Assembly: GCA_030407005.1 (NCBI GenBank) | Contig: JAUDYN010000007.1 | Location: 2,666,001 to 2,730,000, forward strand | DNA: 64,000 bases | Reading direction: 5' to 3' | Origin: Desarmillaria ectypa | Taxonomy: Eukaryota; Basidiomycota; Agaricomycetes; Agaricales; Physalacriaceae | In this document: positions 22,781 through 34,410 of the stretch, in pieces | Layout of the letters: each line of letters begins with the position of its first letter | Position numbering within the stretch: the first letter of the stretch is position 1 | Notes under the pieces: generated by a model | What the model was told of the DNA's origin: nothing | Databases searched by the model: none | The model's input: the letters and a program-made list of their open reading frames with translations, nothing else | Position numbers and translations under genes: made by a program

Positions 22781-24146
22781 TCATTGTTCCTCTGAACCCA
22801 CCCATTGCAAATCACCAGGAGAATCCCTCACTGTACGACCCGAACTTGAAGGTCTTTCATCTGGGAAAGACCTGGAACGACGTAGCTCCTCCTTATACGC
22901 CAATGAAGGTGGAAGTACCACGCTCTTCGAAACAGGTGTGTATAAGATCGTGTCGTGGACGGGAGATGTCTGACGGGAAGGCGGTAAAGCCGAAGGCCCG
23001 TCCTCATTAGTACGCGTCCATTCAGGTGCTTCTTCTATGCGGGCTTCACCCATTCTCGGTGGCGAAGCTGGTGGGGGCGGCGGTGGCGAGTCGGGCCTGT
23101 ACGTTGGAGACAGTGTATTGGCATCCACCACTCGAAGCCAATCATGAACATCTGCATGTCTCGGCTCGCCCCTCGGTCTCTTCCACGACCCCACATTTCC
23201 AGGATCCCTGTCTTCTTCGTTAATTGACCTTCGTCGCTTTCTTGGCGCTGGCATTAACGCTGGAACGAACGTCGGACCATTTCGAGGAATCCAAGAACCT
23301 TCTCCAGGACGAGGGTCGTTGCGGGAATGGAGGTGTTCTTGTTCCCGGGAGGGTGTCCATGTAACGTCAAGTGGGTCAACAGGACCTTCGCCGCCATCTC
23401 TGTTTCGACGATGAGTGCGTTCTTCGTAGGGAGAACGTTCGGGTTTCCACGCTCCCTCCCATAGTTGGGGGGAATTTTCGTAGACTGCACCAGACGTCCG
23501 TCTCGGTGGATCTGCAGGAGGAGACCGTGTGTGATGATGACTCTCCATGTGTGGCAGGTGATGCCACGACTGCCTATAATCTTCCGGCCCCATTGGTTCA
23601 CGGCGATGAGCATGCACGGAGTAACCTGTTCTATTTTCAGGTAACACGTCGGTGAAGTATCTGGAACGCCCGGGCAACGGATCGCGACGTTCTGGTAGGT
23701 GGCACGATTAGGATTGGACCAGACAAAGGAAGAAATTTACAAACTCGGGGAGTGTGGCGCATAGGTAGGAGGAACATAGCCCGTGGCCACATCGTCCCTT
23801 TGGCTAGGCAGAAGTCAAGCCGGGTTCAAATCAACCAGTCAGCATCTAAACGTACTCATACGACAATCTTCTTTCTCTGCAACACGGATGAGATCAAAAA
23901 ACTGTAGGAAACCTTTGGGAAATGATGGACTTACAGTGGCAGGGCGTAGGCAGATGCGGGAGCGACATAGTTTTTTACTAGCCGCTCCAAGTATGACAAG
24001 CGATCGAGTGCGTTGTCAACAAAACGACGTGTCTCCCGTACTTCGTCGATGAGCTTTTGGTGGAAGTCTCGCTCGGTGGCAATGAGTGGCGGGGTGTAGG
24101 TGCGCGCAGGTGCTCGAGATGATTGACGGTAGTGTTCACCGGACAT
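22781..24146 (-). CDS. Short coiled coil plus long Pro/Arg-rich disordered protein (unknown)
   Basis: A four-exon model, 24146-23935, 23876-23862 (15 nt), 23803-23745 and 23691-22781, keeps phase throughout with introns of 58, 58 and 53 nt; about 398 residues. Skipping the 15-nt exon would also keep frame but would need a 131-nt intron, so the micro-exon is favoured. Residues ~25-60 (RDFHQKLIDEVRETRRFVDN, then ALDRLSYLERLVKNY) form an amphipathic coiled coil. The rest is low-complexity, rich in Pro, Arg, Ser and Glu, with PRKRRRSINEEDRD as a possible nuclear signal and a PPPPPPASPP run. No enzyme motif. Probably a nuclear scaffold or regulator, but only composition supports that. Confidence 0.65.
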
Positions 24147-24662
24147 TTTGTTTCTTGGATGAAGTGGAATTTGCGAAGATTACAGTGAGAACCGAGTCGA
24201 TGTGGTCGTAGTGGAAGAGTCATAACGATAGGTGGTTAACAACATTTATAGGGCGTTACCGGTCACAATGTTCCAAACAAAGGAAACAAAGGTAATAGCA
24301 AGTGCCTGGTCGAATGGAGGAAAACGTGGCTGTCAAGATACCGCGGACAAAGGAAGCGCTGGTCATCGTCTAAAACTTATGGCCTTAGGCAACAATGACA
24401 TCCTGAAAGAAATAATAAGCGCGTCAGTAGGCGGTGAACAAGATCGGACCTACAAGAATTATAGGAAGAATAACAATTAAAACCAGGTACCGACGGTAGA
24501 TTCCCACGCCTTGAAGGCGGTTGCAGCAGAACTATCGATACATTTCAAGGGACGTTATAAAACATCTATAAAAGCATTATGGATCGATGGATAAGATACT
24601 TTGATACCAAAGAGCGAGTTGGGAGTCAACATTTCATTTTTAAAACGTTCTTCATTCACTGC
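24147..24662. other. Intergenic, nothing recognised
   Basis: About 500 bp between the start of the disordered-protein gene and the stop of the riboflavin gene. Open frames are short and unrecognised. Confidence 0.4.
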
Positions 24663-25507
24663 TCACAGACCTTCTGCCTTCTTCCTTGCCTCTGCGAGCA
24701 TCTCCACACTGATCATCTTTAACCCCCACTTGTCTGCGAAAGCACGACAATCATCCCGGCGCATCATACTTCCCTCCGGGTTATCATTTACCAGCTCGCA
24801 CAGCACCCCGGCTTGGGGCAGTCCCGTGAGGAAACAGAGGTCTACACCCGATTCCGTGTGTCCTCTACGGGTAAGGACACCGCCCTCGCGCGCGCGCAGC
24901 GGAACGATGTGCCCTGGGAGCAGGAAGTCTGCGGACGTGACAGTGGGTGAAGCAAGCGCTCGAGATGTCAGCGCTCTGTCATGGGCAGATATCCCGGTGG
25001 TAGTCCCTATATATCCGGATGAACCGAAAGAATATCACGGACAGAATTCCGTACATACCATGCCTGTAGTCGGCCGTAATGGTATAGGCTGTCCGATGGC
25101 GATCCTGATTATTGTCAGAGACCATCATAGGAAATTCTAGCTGTGCTACTCGTTCCCGAGTGAGTGCAACACAGATATAGCCGCTGTTTAGGTGAATAGT
25201 GAGGAACAAACACATTTATCCCGACTGGAAATGCGTACCTTGTATGCTTGATCATCCAGGCCATCTTTTCCGTCGTGACCGCACTGCCAGCGATGATCAG
25301 GTCTCCCTCGTTCTCCCTGCTCTCATCGTCCATGACGACCAGGAACTCTCCCGCCTTGAATGCTGCCAGCGCATCGTCTATCGAATCAAAGGCGAACTCG
25401 GATCTTACAGGAGGGCTCTGAACCAGCGTCGGACGCCACGGTTGGGTCTTGGGATTCATGGGGATGGCGGCCATCGTCTGGGTGCTGTGAGTTGCAACTG
25501 GCGCCAT
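24663..25507 (-). CDS. RIB3: 3,4-dihydroxy-2-butanone-4-phosphate synthase
   Basis: Three exons, 25507-25239, 25183-25059 and 25006-24663, with 55- and 52-nt introns and phase kept; about 245 residues. It matches the RibB/RIB3 fold: [20 protein letters not shown] with the conserved [11 protein letters not shown] acid cluster, [46 protein letters not shown] with [11 protein letters not shown], and the closing [10 protein letters not shown]. The enzyme turns ribulose 5-phosphate into 3,4-dihydroxy-2-butanone 4-phosphate plus formate, supplying the four-carbon unit for riboflavin. The fungal enzyme is usually cytosolic and single-function, as here with no GTP cyclohydrolase II domain. The ~30-residue N-terminal lead has no clear targeting signal. 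Confidence 0.95.
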
Positions 25508-26557
25508 AGTAAGTGAGAGAGTAGAGAACTACGGTGAATGTGTCATCCTACAGGCCGCGGATATATAAATATCAGTAAAAGGAAGGAGGCTGGATTGCTA
25601 ATTCATCGCATCATCGGAAATTGTCAGATGACTAACGCGGTCACTCGCTGCTCCGAGCTCATGAAAATCAAGAAAATTATGTACGAGTTCAAACATTCAG
25701 TATTGAAGTACTGACTTCTGAGGATGTATTTCCCTCCTTTCGGGCAAGTTTTATACACGCAGGAAGTTGTAATGGACTTCAATGACTAGTTCTATCGTAG
25801 CAGTACCGGTACACCTCCACTACTTATATCCTGTAAGTTACTCTGTACTACGTCAGTTAGGTGACAAACCTGTGTCTAGGATCTGGACTTAATGATGCTT
25901 TCATCGACATTACACTGGCAGAGCTGCAGAGGAAAGAAACCCCACCACAGGTTCGATGAGATCTGCACTTCCATTCATGAATTGGAGGCGAGAGCACTTT
26001 ATGACCCCGGAATCAAATGGATACGACGATGAGTGATAAAAAGGAGAAATGCAGCAGAATATGAGGGTAGTTCAACCATAATTAAAGAAGGCCGAGTCTT
26101 CTAGGCTCTAGCTACACAGAACCGTGGATCTCAAGAAAATCCCTCTTACCAGTGAGATGAACGACAAGTCGGGGTTAATTTTTACACTAATACCCCAAAG
26201 CTTGAAGGCGAGTAACTGAGCTGTCGCGATTTTCAGGTACTGTCACTGTCGGGGCCGACAGCAGGATAAGCAACTGAAAGAGTTTGAATCACATTGATAA
26301 TCTATGAGTCATCTGGCATCTCAAAATGCACGACCGCACTGTGCGGATACCAGCATCTAATCACGATGCACTGGGAACACAGTCATTTACAGGAATTTAG
26401 GAAATATTAATACCCGGTTATAGAGCAAGGAACAGAGTGGTAAAGACATTGCGCAGACATGAAACATATAAAAAATTGGTGAGCAGCGTGTATATCCTAG
26501 CGGATAGAATGGTATCCAGAAGCAAGACGAGTATAAATGTTAATGATAGGATAATAA
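25508..26557. other. Intergenic, about 1 kb, nothing recognised
   Basis: Lies upstream of RIB3 and downstream of the decarboxylase gene. No open frame above 60 codons looks coding. A TTTATATA-type AT-rich word occurs near 25560 on the minus strand, about 55 nt before the RIB3 start, and may serve as its core promoter. Confidence 0.4.
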
Positions 26558-28115
26558 TTAACGAGCACACGACTCTTTCACCGAAGTCCCAACAGAATCC
26601 CCAACCTGAATCAGTTTAGCAGAATCACAGGGCAAATGAAAATGAAAGCACTTTACCTTCACTAGCGTCTCAAGTGCTTCTTCAGAATTCTTTATAAGAT
26701 CGGCGTCAAACCTGGGAAGGAATCAGTCTTGGCAAACCCAATCAGTAAATAAAATCACATACTCCAACAAACCCCTCTCAAACAACGCCACAATGGTGCT
26801 GCCGCCATACTTGAAGCATCCCAATTCCTCCCCCCTCTTCACCGCAACAGTCTTCTTATCACCCACATCTCCTCCGTACGTCCAAATGACACTGCCCACA
26901 AGTAGCGCACCAACAGCAATGAAAGCCACTTTCTTTCCAGTCGGCTCATGTGTCATGTATATTATCGACCGGACGTTAGCTGTGAATACGTCAAACGAAG
27001 GCTGGTTTACTGCTTGCGGGTTGACTAGAACAGCATCAGACAAGCATGAATAAGTCGTGACAAATCATACCCGTGTAATATTGTCCTGGAATATTGACGG
27101 GCTCTCCATCGATCATGCCGTCAATTGGGCAGTGGAAGCGATGGTAATCCTGAGGCGCCAATCGGAATACCGCGATACTCGAACCATCAAAAGTGATAGC
27201 CGTGTCGGAGGTGGGGGGAACGTCCAACAACTCGGGAACAGTAAAGTTGCGCCCTTTCACCCAAAACTCCCGGGCTACATCGAAGGTCTGATACACGACA
27301 AGCCGGCAATCTGCTGCGCTGCATATCCCAAGGGGATCTTGAGCGTTTTGCACTGGCCGAGCGTCTGGCTTCAGTTTCCTAGAGAAGAAATCATTGAAAC
27401 AGCCGTATTTCTTGATGTCGGGCTCCAACAGCTCTTTTAGCGAAAGCGAATATGTTTTGACAAAGGAAGGAATGGAAGCCACGGACTGGGGACTGTCGTA
27501 GATCTTGCCTTGCTGGTAGACGGCTCAGTGGCTGTGAAAGACACGGAAATGAAAGCTTTACTTTGATCGATAGTCGTTTCAAAAAGTTTGCAACGGTCTC
27601 GGTTCCCAAGAGGAGAATCTGCCCTTTACCGTGGAACAAAAGATGCATGCCAATTCTATCCGAGCCATCAGCGCATCATTCGTAGTAGGATTGCATACAC
27701 ACCTGGCATAAATCGGCATACTTTCAAAAACCCTCTCCCCAGTCGCTCTAATCATCACGTAGTTTCCAATGTGATACTCAGCTGCAAGTCTCTCCAGTTC
27801 GGGTATGAGTTTGTGTATCCAGGGGATCCTGAACATATGCACCGTATACATATCCACCCCCTGTGTGACATCGTTCGCATTCGTTGCTGAGCTATCGACG
27901 AGCGCTTCAAGCGTTAATGCCAAGTTGTCCTCTGTAGTTGAGAGAAAGCTTTCGGGCTGGATATCCGTCTCTACTGGCTTGTCGGCTATGTCTGCTATAG
28001 ATAATTCATGGACAACGATGACGGGAGAGGCTGGAAGGCCATGCGGGATGTATTTGTAGAGTTTATATTTGAGAAATTTAGGGATTGTAGGCGTCGGGAC
28101 TGCACAGGAAACCAT
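26558..28115 (-). CDS. Phosphatidylserine decarboxylase family protein
   Basis: Six exons: 28115-27703, 27655-27562, 27512-27071, 27024-26763, 26711-26657, 26605-26558; introns 46-51 nt, all in phase, about 437 residues. Family blocks are KKYGCFNDFFSRKLKPDARP, AVFRLAPQDYHRFHCPIDG, GQYYTVNPQAV, and near the C-terminus FKYGGSTIVALFERG, whose GGST is the self-cleavage motif that forms the pyruvoyl group. Canonical enzymes convert phosphatidylserine to phosphatidylethanolamine. There is no C2 domain and no obvious mitochondrial presequence or membrane span, so it resembles the compact PSD-like proteins of mushrooms. Relatives in that clade can decarboxylate other substrates (for example PsiD on tryptophan), but the motif pattern here looks like a lipid decarboxylase. 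Confidence 0.9.
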
Positions 28116-29700
28116 GGTGGAGGGGGGAGGTTAGGGAATGAATGGAAAGCGTTGCAGATAAAAAGACGCTAGCGTGATTTTGCTCGAATTCTGAGGCATT
28201 CAGGGGCACATCATAATGTCGATCAACAATTACGAAAGAGCAAACGTTCGAAAATTTCAGGAGCTTGACGCGCAGAGGGCGTATTCGAAGGTTGGAAGGT
28301 ATACTTCAACATAACTCCAGAGACATATGAACGATATTATTTCAATTTCAACCGAGATTTCCTCAAACCGTGAACCGCTAGCGACGTCTCAACGGCAATA
28401 ACACGGCCCGTATGGGTAAGATCAGCTGCTGCATCCATGAGTAAACGAACGGCGAGGTAGCACATCACTTACTTAAGAAACAGGATTATACCATATGCGT
28501 TCGAGAGGGATTAGTGCCCAAGTAAAAATATCTTGGTATTGAGGCCATCTTTCACACAGTTCCTCACGGCCCTTGTGAGGGCGTCGGCCAGGACCGAAGG
28601 CTGCGGGCTTGCAGTGAATGACAATCAAGTGATACTGATTGAAGGACGATCTGAGAAAGAAATCTGTTCTCAGTGCGGTTGTATGTAGTCTATCTGCTGG
28701 CCTTGCTCACGCGTTCAACGCGTAGGACAAGGCTTGAATGGGGCCTTGTTGCGCCAACAAAACCACTGCACTAGTACTTGCACCATATTGCACACGATAC
28801 GCTCTCTAATATAGACAGGCCCCGAAGCTAGGCAGGCTAGTCGGAAGAAGGCAAGATAGAACAGGACATATCGAGCGAATACTCTTCAGTACAACAGTGT
28901 CAAGTCTGAAGACAACCAGCATTAGAAAGCAACGTACTTCCGTGGCACCTCTCGGTATCTACGAGTCTGCAGAATCGATGTTTCTCCAAGACACGATATT
29001 GAACACTCCTAGAGGATCAGAGGATTATTATTAGATCGTCGGAGGTAAGATGCGTCACATTCATGATGTGAGGAAAGGAACAGCTGGATAAAATATTTGG
29101 GCGTCTCGGTGAGAAACAAAGAATAAATGAGAGCAACCGTCGGCACCTGCCGTCAATATTTTAAACTCAGTCGGAACTGAACTCACGGCCCGAGGTCTTA
29201 TCTTGATGAGGAGTCGTAACGGTTGAATGTTGAGATCTTGGTTGAGAAAGAAATCGAAGTATCTTTGGACACAAAGCTAAAGTTACAGCCTCATTTTACA
29301 AGGGTTTGTGGATATTTCCCATCCCATGATATGCAATTGTACATTGGTGGACATGGATGTCTGTCCAGTCCAAAGTTCACGATATTTTGCATCCAAACAA
29401 TATTTTAAAGCCAGGCTACCGGCACTCAGCGAATCAACAGTGTCAGCCGTCATAACTATTTTAAGCGTGAAAGCAAAGAGCTTCTCTTCCTGCTTGTGAT
29501 CAATGGACAGCAGGGGGGAGTATCACCATTCTTATGCCTCAGAATGCATGATTTCCCTGTGGGTATTATCTAAGGAACGCCGCGACGCGAGGCAAATGTC
29601 TTGCCGCCCGTATCAATGGTGTTATCCAAATAATTGGATAAGCGGAACGCGGCTTGGTTTTCCGACGTGTAATGGTGGTATCAAACAACGAATGAGCAAT
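28116..29700. other. Intergenic, nothing recognised
   Basis: Non-coding-looking DNA between the decarboxylase and the ribonucleotide reductase promoter. Open frames are under 70 codons and unrecognised. No tRNA-like or repeat structure was identified. Confidence 0.45.
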
Positions 29701-29723
29701 GGTATGTGACGATTGCCAATACA

Positions 29724-30181
29724 TACGCGTTTATTGAATATCAACGCGATTTGGAGCGCGTTCTGGAATAATTACGCGTGCAGCCTCGCGTTATTCTAGC
29801 TTGTCATAGAAGAGCCCTAGACGGGGGCCTCGAGGGTTGATGGGCCACCTAGGGGAAAGTGACTCAATGAGAGACGCGTCGAGGAAGGTACTAGGCGCGT
29901 CTTCCCTCAATACACGTCGGAGTTTCGGCATGCAGGTTCTATGTAAAGTTAATAATGACAGGCTTATTCAGAGACTTACGAATCACCGTACAAGGGCGGA
30001 GTCGAAGGTGGGCAGGAATACGAAATGTCGGAGTATTCTGGGCCGTGAAGTGACTCAGATAGAGCCAAATGGCATTATCTGATAATGATGCCACTTCTTG
30101 GACCACACAGTCTAGCCAAAAGAAGATAATAAGGAACGACACCTCGCGTTGACAATAAAAGACGAGACGTGACAGACGCGT
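29724..30181 (+). promoter_or_regulatory. Cluster of ACGCGT (MCB-type) boxes upstream of the RNR small subunit gene
   Basis: Four perfect ACGCGT hexamers lie at 29724, 29774, 29874 and 30176, with near matches (ACGCGA at 29743, CTCGCGT near 29787, GGCGCGT near 29894). A CACGTG palindrome follows near 30190. ACGCGT is the MluI cell-cycle box bound by MBF/DSC1, which switches on S-phase genes including ribonucleotide reductase in yeasts. Position before this gene fits that regulation. The motifs are seen directly; binding is inferred. Confidence 0.65.
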
Positions 30182-30244
30182 TTCTGCGATCACGTGCGCG
30201 ATTTTTTTATTGGCGTTGTTTGTATCTGTTCAACGAACTTTGGA

Positions 30245-30252
30245 TATATAAA
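30245..30252 (+). promoter_or_regulatory. TATA box of the RNR small subunit gene
   Basis: TATATAAA about 100 nt upstream of the ATG at 30348 and just downstream of the ACGCGT cluster. An ATTGG (inverted CCAAT) occurs between the two. Confidence 0.55.
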
Positions 30253-30347
30253 CCACGCCTTCTGCCTAACCCTTCTATCTTCAGTACCACCTCTTCCGTT
30301 GTTTTCTTCCTTACCCACGAGCTACCCTCGCCCTCTTCTCTGCTACC

Positions 30348-31799
30348 ATGTCTGCTATCACTGTCCCCACTGCGCCTCCAGCTACGCCCAGCAAAAAGGT
30401 ATAGTTGTTTTCGCGGCGCGTTTTATATGCCCTTTTAACTCACCTCGCCTAGATGACTGTGGACTTTAACGCCAAGTTTTCACTAGAGTCTCCTACTAAG
30501 AGAATTGTCGACGACGAGCGCCGCTCAACCTCGCCTGAGACTGTGGGTGATGCCGAAGAAGAGGTCGAGGCCTTCAGGAACCAGTATGTTGGTGAAGTTG
30601 ACCTGCCTGAGAGTACGTTGACCTACTTACTTGTATCGTCCTGATGACTAACTTAACTCCAGGCGAGGAGCCTCTGTTGAAGGAGACCAAGAGTCGCTTC
30701 GTGTTGTTCCCTATCCAGTATCATGAGGTGGGCGACGCATTCATCATCCATGCGATAGTACTGACCGTTGCTTAGATCTGGCAAATGTACAAGAAGCATG
30801 AAGCATCCTTCTGGACCGCCGAAGAGATGGACTTGTCCAAGGATCTCCACGACTGGAACAACCGAATGAACGATAATGAGCGTCACTTCATCTCCCACGT
30901 TCTCGCCTTCTTTGCTGCTTCGGATGGCATCGTTAATGAGAACCTTGTCGAACGTTTCTCCAAAGAAGTTCAGGTCGCTGAAGCTCGTTGCTTCTATGGC
31001 TTCCAGATCATGATGGAGAATATCCATTCCGAGACCTATTCCCTGCTTATTGACACGTACATTAAAGATCCTGCCCAGCGGGAATACCTCTTCGACGCTA
31101 TAGAGACCATTCCCTGCATCAAGCGCAAAGCTGATTGGGCTCTCCGATGGATTTCCGACGAGCGTTCAACCTTCGCCGAGCGTCTCGTTGCTTTTGCCGC
31201 CGTCGAGGGTATATTCTTCTCCGGCTCGTTCGCTTCCATCTTTTGGTTAAAGAAGCGTGGTTTGATGCCCGGCTTGACGTTCTCAAATGAGCTCATCAGT
31301 CGTGATGAGGGCATGCATACCGACTTCGGATGTCTTCTCTTCAGTCACTTGAAGCGTCGTCCTCATCCCGAAGTTGTCAAGCACATCATCACTGATGCTG
31401 TTTCAATTGAGCAAGAGTTCCTTACTGGTATGTCGTTGCTTTACTTTGTTACTTCAATGCCTTACGATTCTCGCAGATGCTCTCCCCGTCTCCCTCATTG
31501 GCATGAACTCCAAGCTCATGTGCCAATACATCGAGTTCGTGGCCGACCGTCTGCTCGTCGCCCTTGGCAATGACAAGGTGTACAACTCAACGAATCCCTT
31601 CGACTTTATGGACATGATTTCGCTGCAGGGAAAGACCAACTTCTTTGAGAAGCGTGTGTCAGACTACTCAAAAGCCAATATCAACCACTCCGCCACTGGC
31701 AGTACAGTTGACTCATCGAAGACATTGTAAGTTTATCGATATTCATGCTATGCCTGGTGCTGATTTTTGGTGGTTAGTGCTCTCGATGAGGACTTTTAG
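30348..31799 (+). CDS. RNR2: Ribonucleotide reductase small subunit (class Ia)
   Basis: Six exons: 30348-30398, 30453-30612, 30663-30727, 30776-31427, 31477-31726, 31778-31799; all in phase, about 399 residues. Class I R2 signatures include [54 protein letters not shown] with the radical Tyr region, [31 protein letters not shown] and [18 protein letters not shown]. The C-terminus is FALDEDF, the tail that docks on the large subunit, and sits on a separate 22-nt exon. The protein houses the diiron-tyrosyl radical needed to make dNTPs from NDPs, in nucleus and cytosol. All metal-ligand regions look intact. ACGCGT boxes upstream suggest S-phase control. Confidence 0.96.
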
Positions 31800-32432
31800 A
31801 TTCCCACTTCCACCCATCTCATCGTTGTGTATTTTTCATTATTCTCGTCGCATCTCACCGTTTATACATGCATTCAACAACATTATTACTGTTTTTATCT
31901 ATGCTGTTCCCTTTAGATCTGTAATTGGTGTAACATTGTAGGATATACTTAATGGCATTAAACAACTCATCGCACTTCGCGTTTACTTTCGAACTTACCA
32001 TGATCGTGCGAGACAAACAAATATAGGTTGACTTGAGGTGTCCTCACTGATGATTCCTGGCAATCAGACATACTTCGTATTCGCGTATGTATCCAAGGAA
32101 TGTTGAAAAATGAAACACTTGAGCTTTATATGATCGAGCGCTTTTTGCAAGTTCGCTCATTGAGATGCTAAGGACCAATACCCTTTATCCTTCGACTTGA
32201 AAGGTTAAACACTCCATGGGAGATATCTTTTTATTCGATGCAGCAGATGCTGCACCATTATCGACGATCCAAAAACCGTATACCAGAAATCAAAAAATAC
32301 AAATGGGCCCGCCGACACATCTACAAACGTCCCTGTGGCCTCCGGGGCCTTGCCATTGACGCATAACTTATCCCATCCTTATATCGATACAGAAATAAAA
32401 CAAAATTGAGCATGTCGACATCCTTGACCATT
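31800..32432. other. Convergent intergenic spacer
   Basis: About 630 bp between the convergent ends of the reductase and kinase genes. It should hold both 3' UTRs. No coding-like frame. Confidence 0.5.
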
Positions 32433-33896
32433 CTATAATGGAATGGACTCCGTATACTGACGAAATGCTGGTTTGTAGGATGCTGAATATGTCGTGTTAG
32501 TCCGCCGCAGACGAAGACAAACAAAAACGTACGTTCGAGACGCAGGTTCAGGACGTCAGAGTGATCCATACCCTCAAAGTACACATGATTGAGAATTGCA
32601 CGGGTCGTGCTTCGTTCGCTAGCGACATTTTTGATCATCTGTCAGGATATGAATATAACACAGAAAAGTAACAGTAATAAGACTTGCCGAATGCACCATG
32701 TTTGCTGCATGAGCATCGAACCGCTCCCAGAGACAGGGAGGAATACGGAAGCTCCCGAAATCGCGAGTGAAGATATCTTTGTGCTAGATGTGACGTCTAG
32801 GTTAGCTTGGAGACGCTCCTCTTACTATTCGACACCCACGTTTGGACAAGTAAACAGTTCGGCAAAGACGACACCTAAACTATACACATCTGCTAGATCT
32901 GCTTGGTAGGACGCGCCCTTATACTTTGGGACGACTTCTGGAGCCATGTAGCCGACAGAACCGCGACCGTCAGAGTCGATGATGCAGTGGCCGCGAGAGG
33001 CCAAACCAAAGTCGATGAGTTTGAGGTGACCGCGCGCATCGATCATGATGTTCTCCGGCTTGATATCACGATGGAAGATCATACTGTCGTGGAGCATGCT
33101 GACAGCAGTTATCTGAGAACAATTCGACAAGAGGAAATGTGGAGTCTTAAGTTTGGACGTACGAGTTGTGCACAGTAGAGCTTGACAAGGTCGGGATCGA
33201 TGGACTGGTTGGCTTCGGAAAGATCACGAAGACGGGACACGAGTGACTGGGGATAATGTTCCTACGAGAACTATAGACTGCAAGCTAAATTCGATTAAAC
33301 GATGTTCTCACCATGAAGATATAACACCAGTGCATATCCTGGCGATAATCCAGTATTTCTGCATAGAACGGACATTGGATTCGGCGTATTTCTCTGAGAA
33401 TGGCGATTTCTTCTCTGATGGCTGAATGCTTGTCGATGGTTCTTACCGACCTGCCAGCCTCGATGAGAGGAATGTCATCAAGGATATAGTTGGACTTGTC
33501 GAGGGCTTTGATGACGAGGACGCGGGCGCGACTATGCATGGGGGCCGATTCACGTGCTAGGATAACCTGAGCAGTAGCACCGTCTCCGACAGTTTCGATG
33601 AAGACATAGGTGATGGGGCCGATTTGTAGTGAGCTTGGAAGGGGGTGACCGTTCTGAGGGTTTGTGCGGGAGTGGACTGAGACAGAGTCAGAGCGCGCCG
33701 AGTCCACGGTAGAGTCCACACTACTAAGCAGGGTGCCAACATAAGTACTGCTGCCATGAGCCGAAACTACGCGACGGTGTTTTGCAATACGCGCATCTTG
33801 GTCAGCGCGAGCTGCCTTTCCGAACTGCGCCTCTCCTTCCCGCCCGCAAGCTGGTTGAAAAAGGCATTTGACGACGTTGAATAGTTTGGAAAACAT
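32433..33896 (-). CDS. Serine/threonine protein kinase
   Basis: Six exons: 33896-33312, 33261-33163, 33112-32840, 32783-32688, 32638-32533, 32482-32433. Phase is kept if intron 4 (32687-32639) uses a GC-AG pair (GCAAGT..ACAG). About 402 residues. An N-terminal ~85-residue Ser-rich lead precedes the kinase domain. Motifs are VGDGATAQVILA (glycine loop), VLVIKALDK (VAIK lysine), HRDIKPEN (catalytic loop), LIDFGLA (DFG), GSVGYMAPEV (activation segment and APE) and DLADVYSLGVVFAEL. Past the domain it ends PSYKPAFRQYTESIPL. It looks catalytically competent. I see no second domain that would name the subfamily. Confidence 0.88.
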
Positions 33897-33939
33897 GGGA
33901 TAGAGTCGAATAATGGTGAAGTTACAGTAAAAGGTGGCA

Positions 33940-33947
33940 TTTATATA
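33940..33947 (-). promoter_or_regulatory. TATA box of the kinase gene
   Basis: The minus strand reads TATATAAA 44-51 nt before the kinase start codon at 33896. Assigned by sequence and position. Confidence 0.5.
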
Positions 33948-34410
33948 GGCTTTTCTCGTGTTGCACGCGCCGGTTCCCGCGTCCTATGGTCCATTGTTGT
34001 AGGTCGAAATGCCACCTTCTGCGACTACTTGGCGGATTGCCTTTGTCTGTACCGGTCCGTCTTCCACAAGTATTGCGCCACTCCTAGAAAGGTATTGACT
34101 TGCTTTTTGATGTCGAGTCGGTCGAACAAAGGGTGGTCGAAGCACGAGACGCGCCACCCATTGAAAGACAGAAACAAATTCGGACCAGTCACGTGGCCAC
34201 GCGAATATATTGAAGATAAAGATGATGTAATGATGATGATGATGATCAAAGGTGCTCTCGGACATCTCCATCACGTAAGCCTGTCCAGGAGAATTTTACC
34301 CGTCGTTCGAGTTCCCTTCTTCCCTCCACGACGAGACACATTACCGTCCTCTTCCCCCAAGGCGGACGGGCCATTACATCTCATTTTTCTTCCCCCCCAG
34401 TGACCCCACT

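Noticed and set aside
23795..23840. tRNA-like A- and B-box words (TGGCTAGGCAG, GGTTCAAATC)
   Set aside because: Boxes are only about 20 bp apart, no cloverleaf can be formed, and the site lies in an intron/exon region of a minus-strand gene.
28560..28760. Local inverted repeats (CTCACGGCCCTTGTGAG type) as a structured RNA
   Set aside because: Short arms, no conserved RNA signature and no way to test covariation from one sequence.
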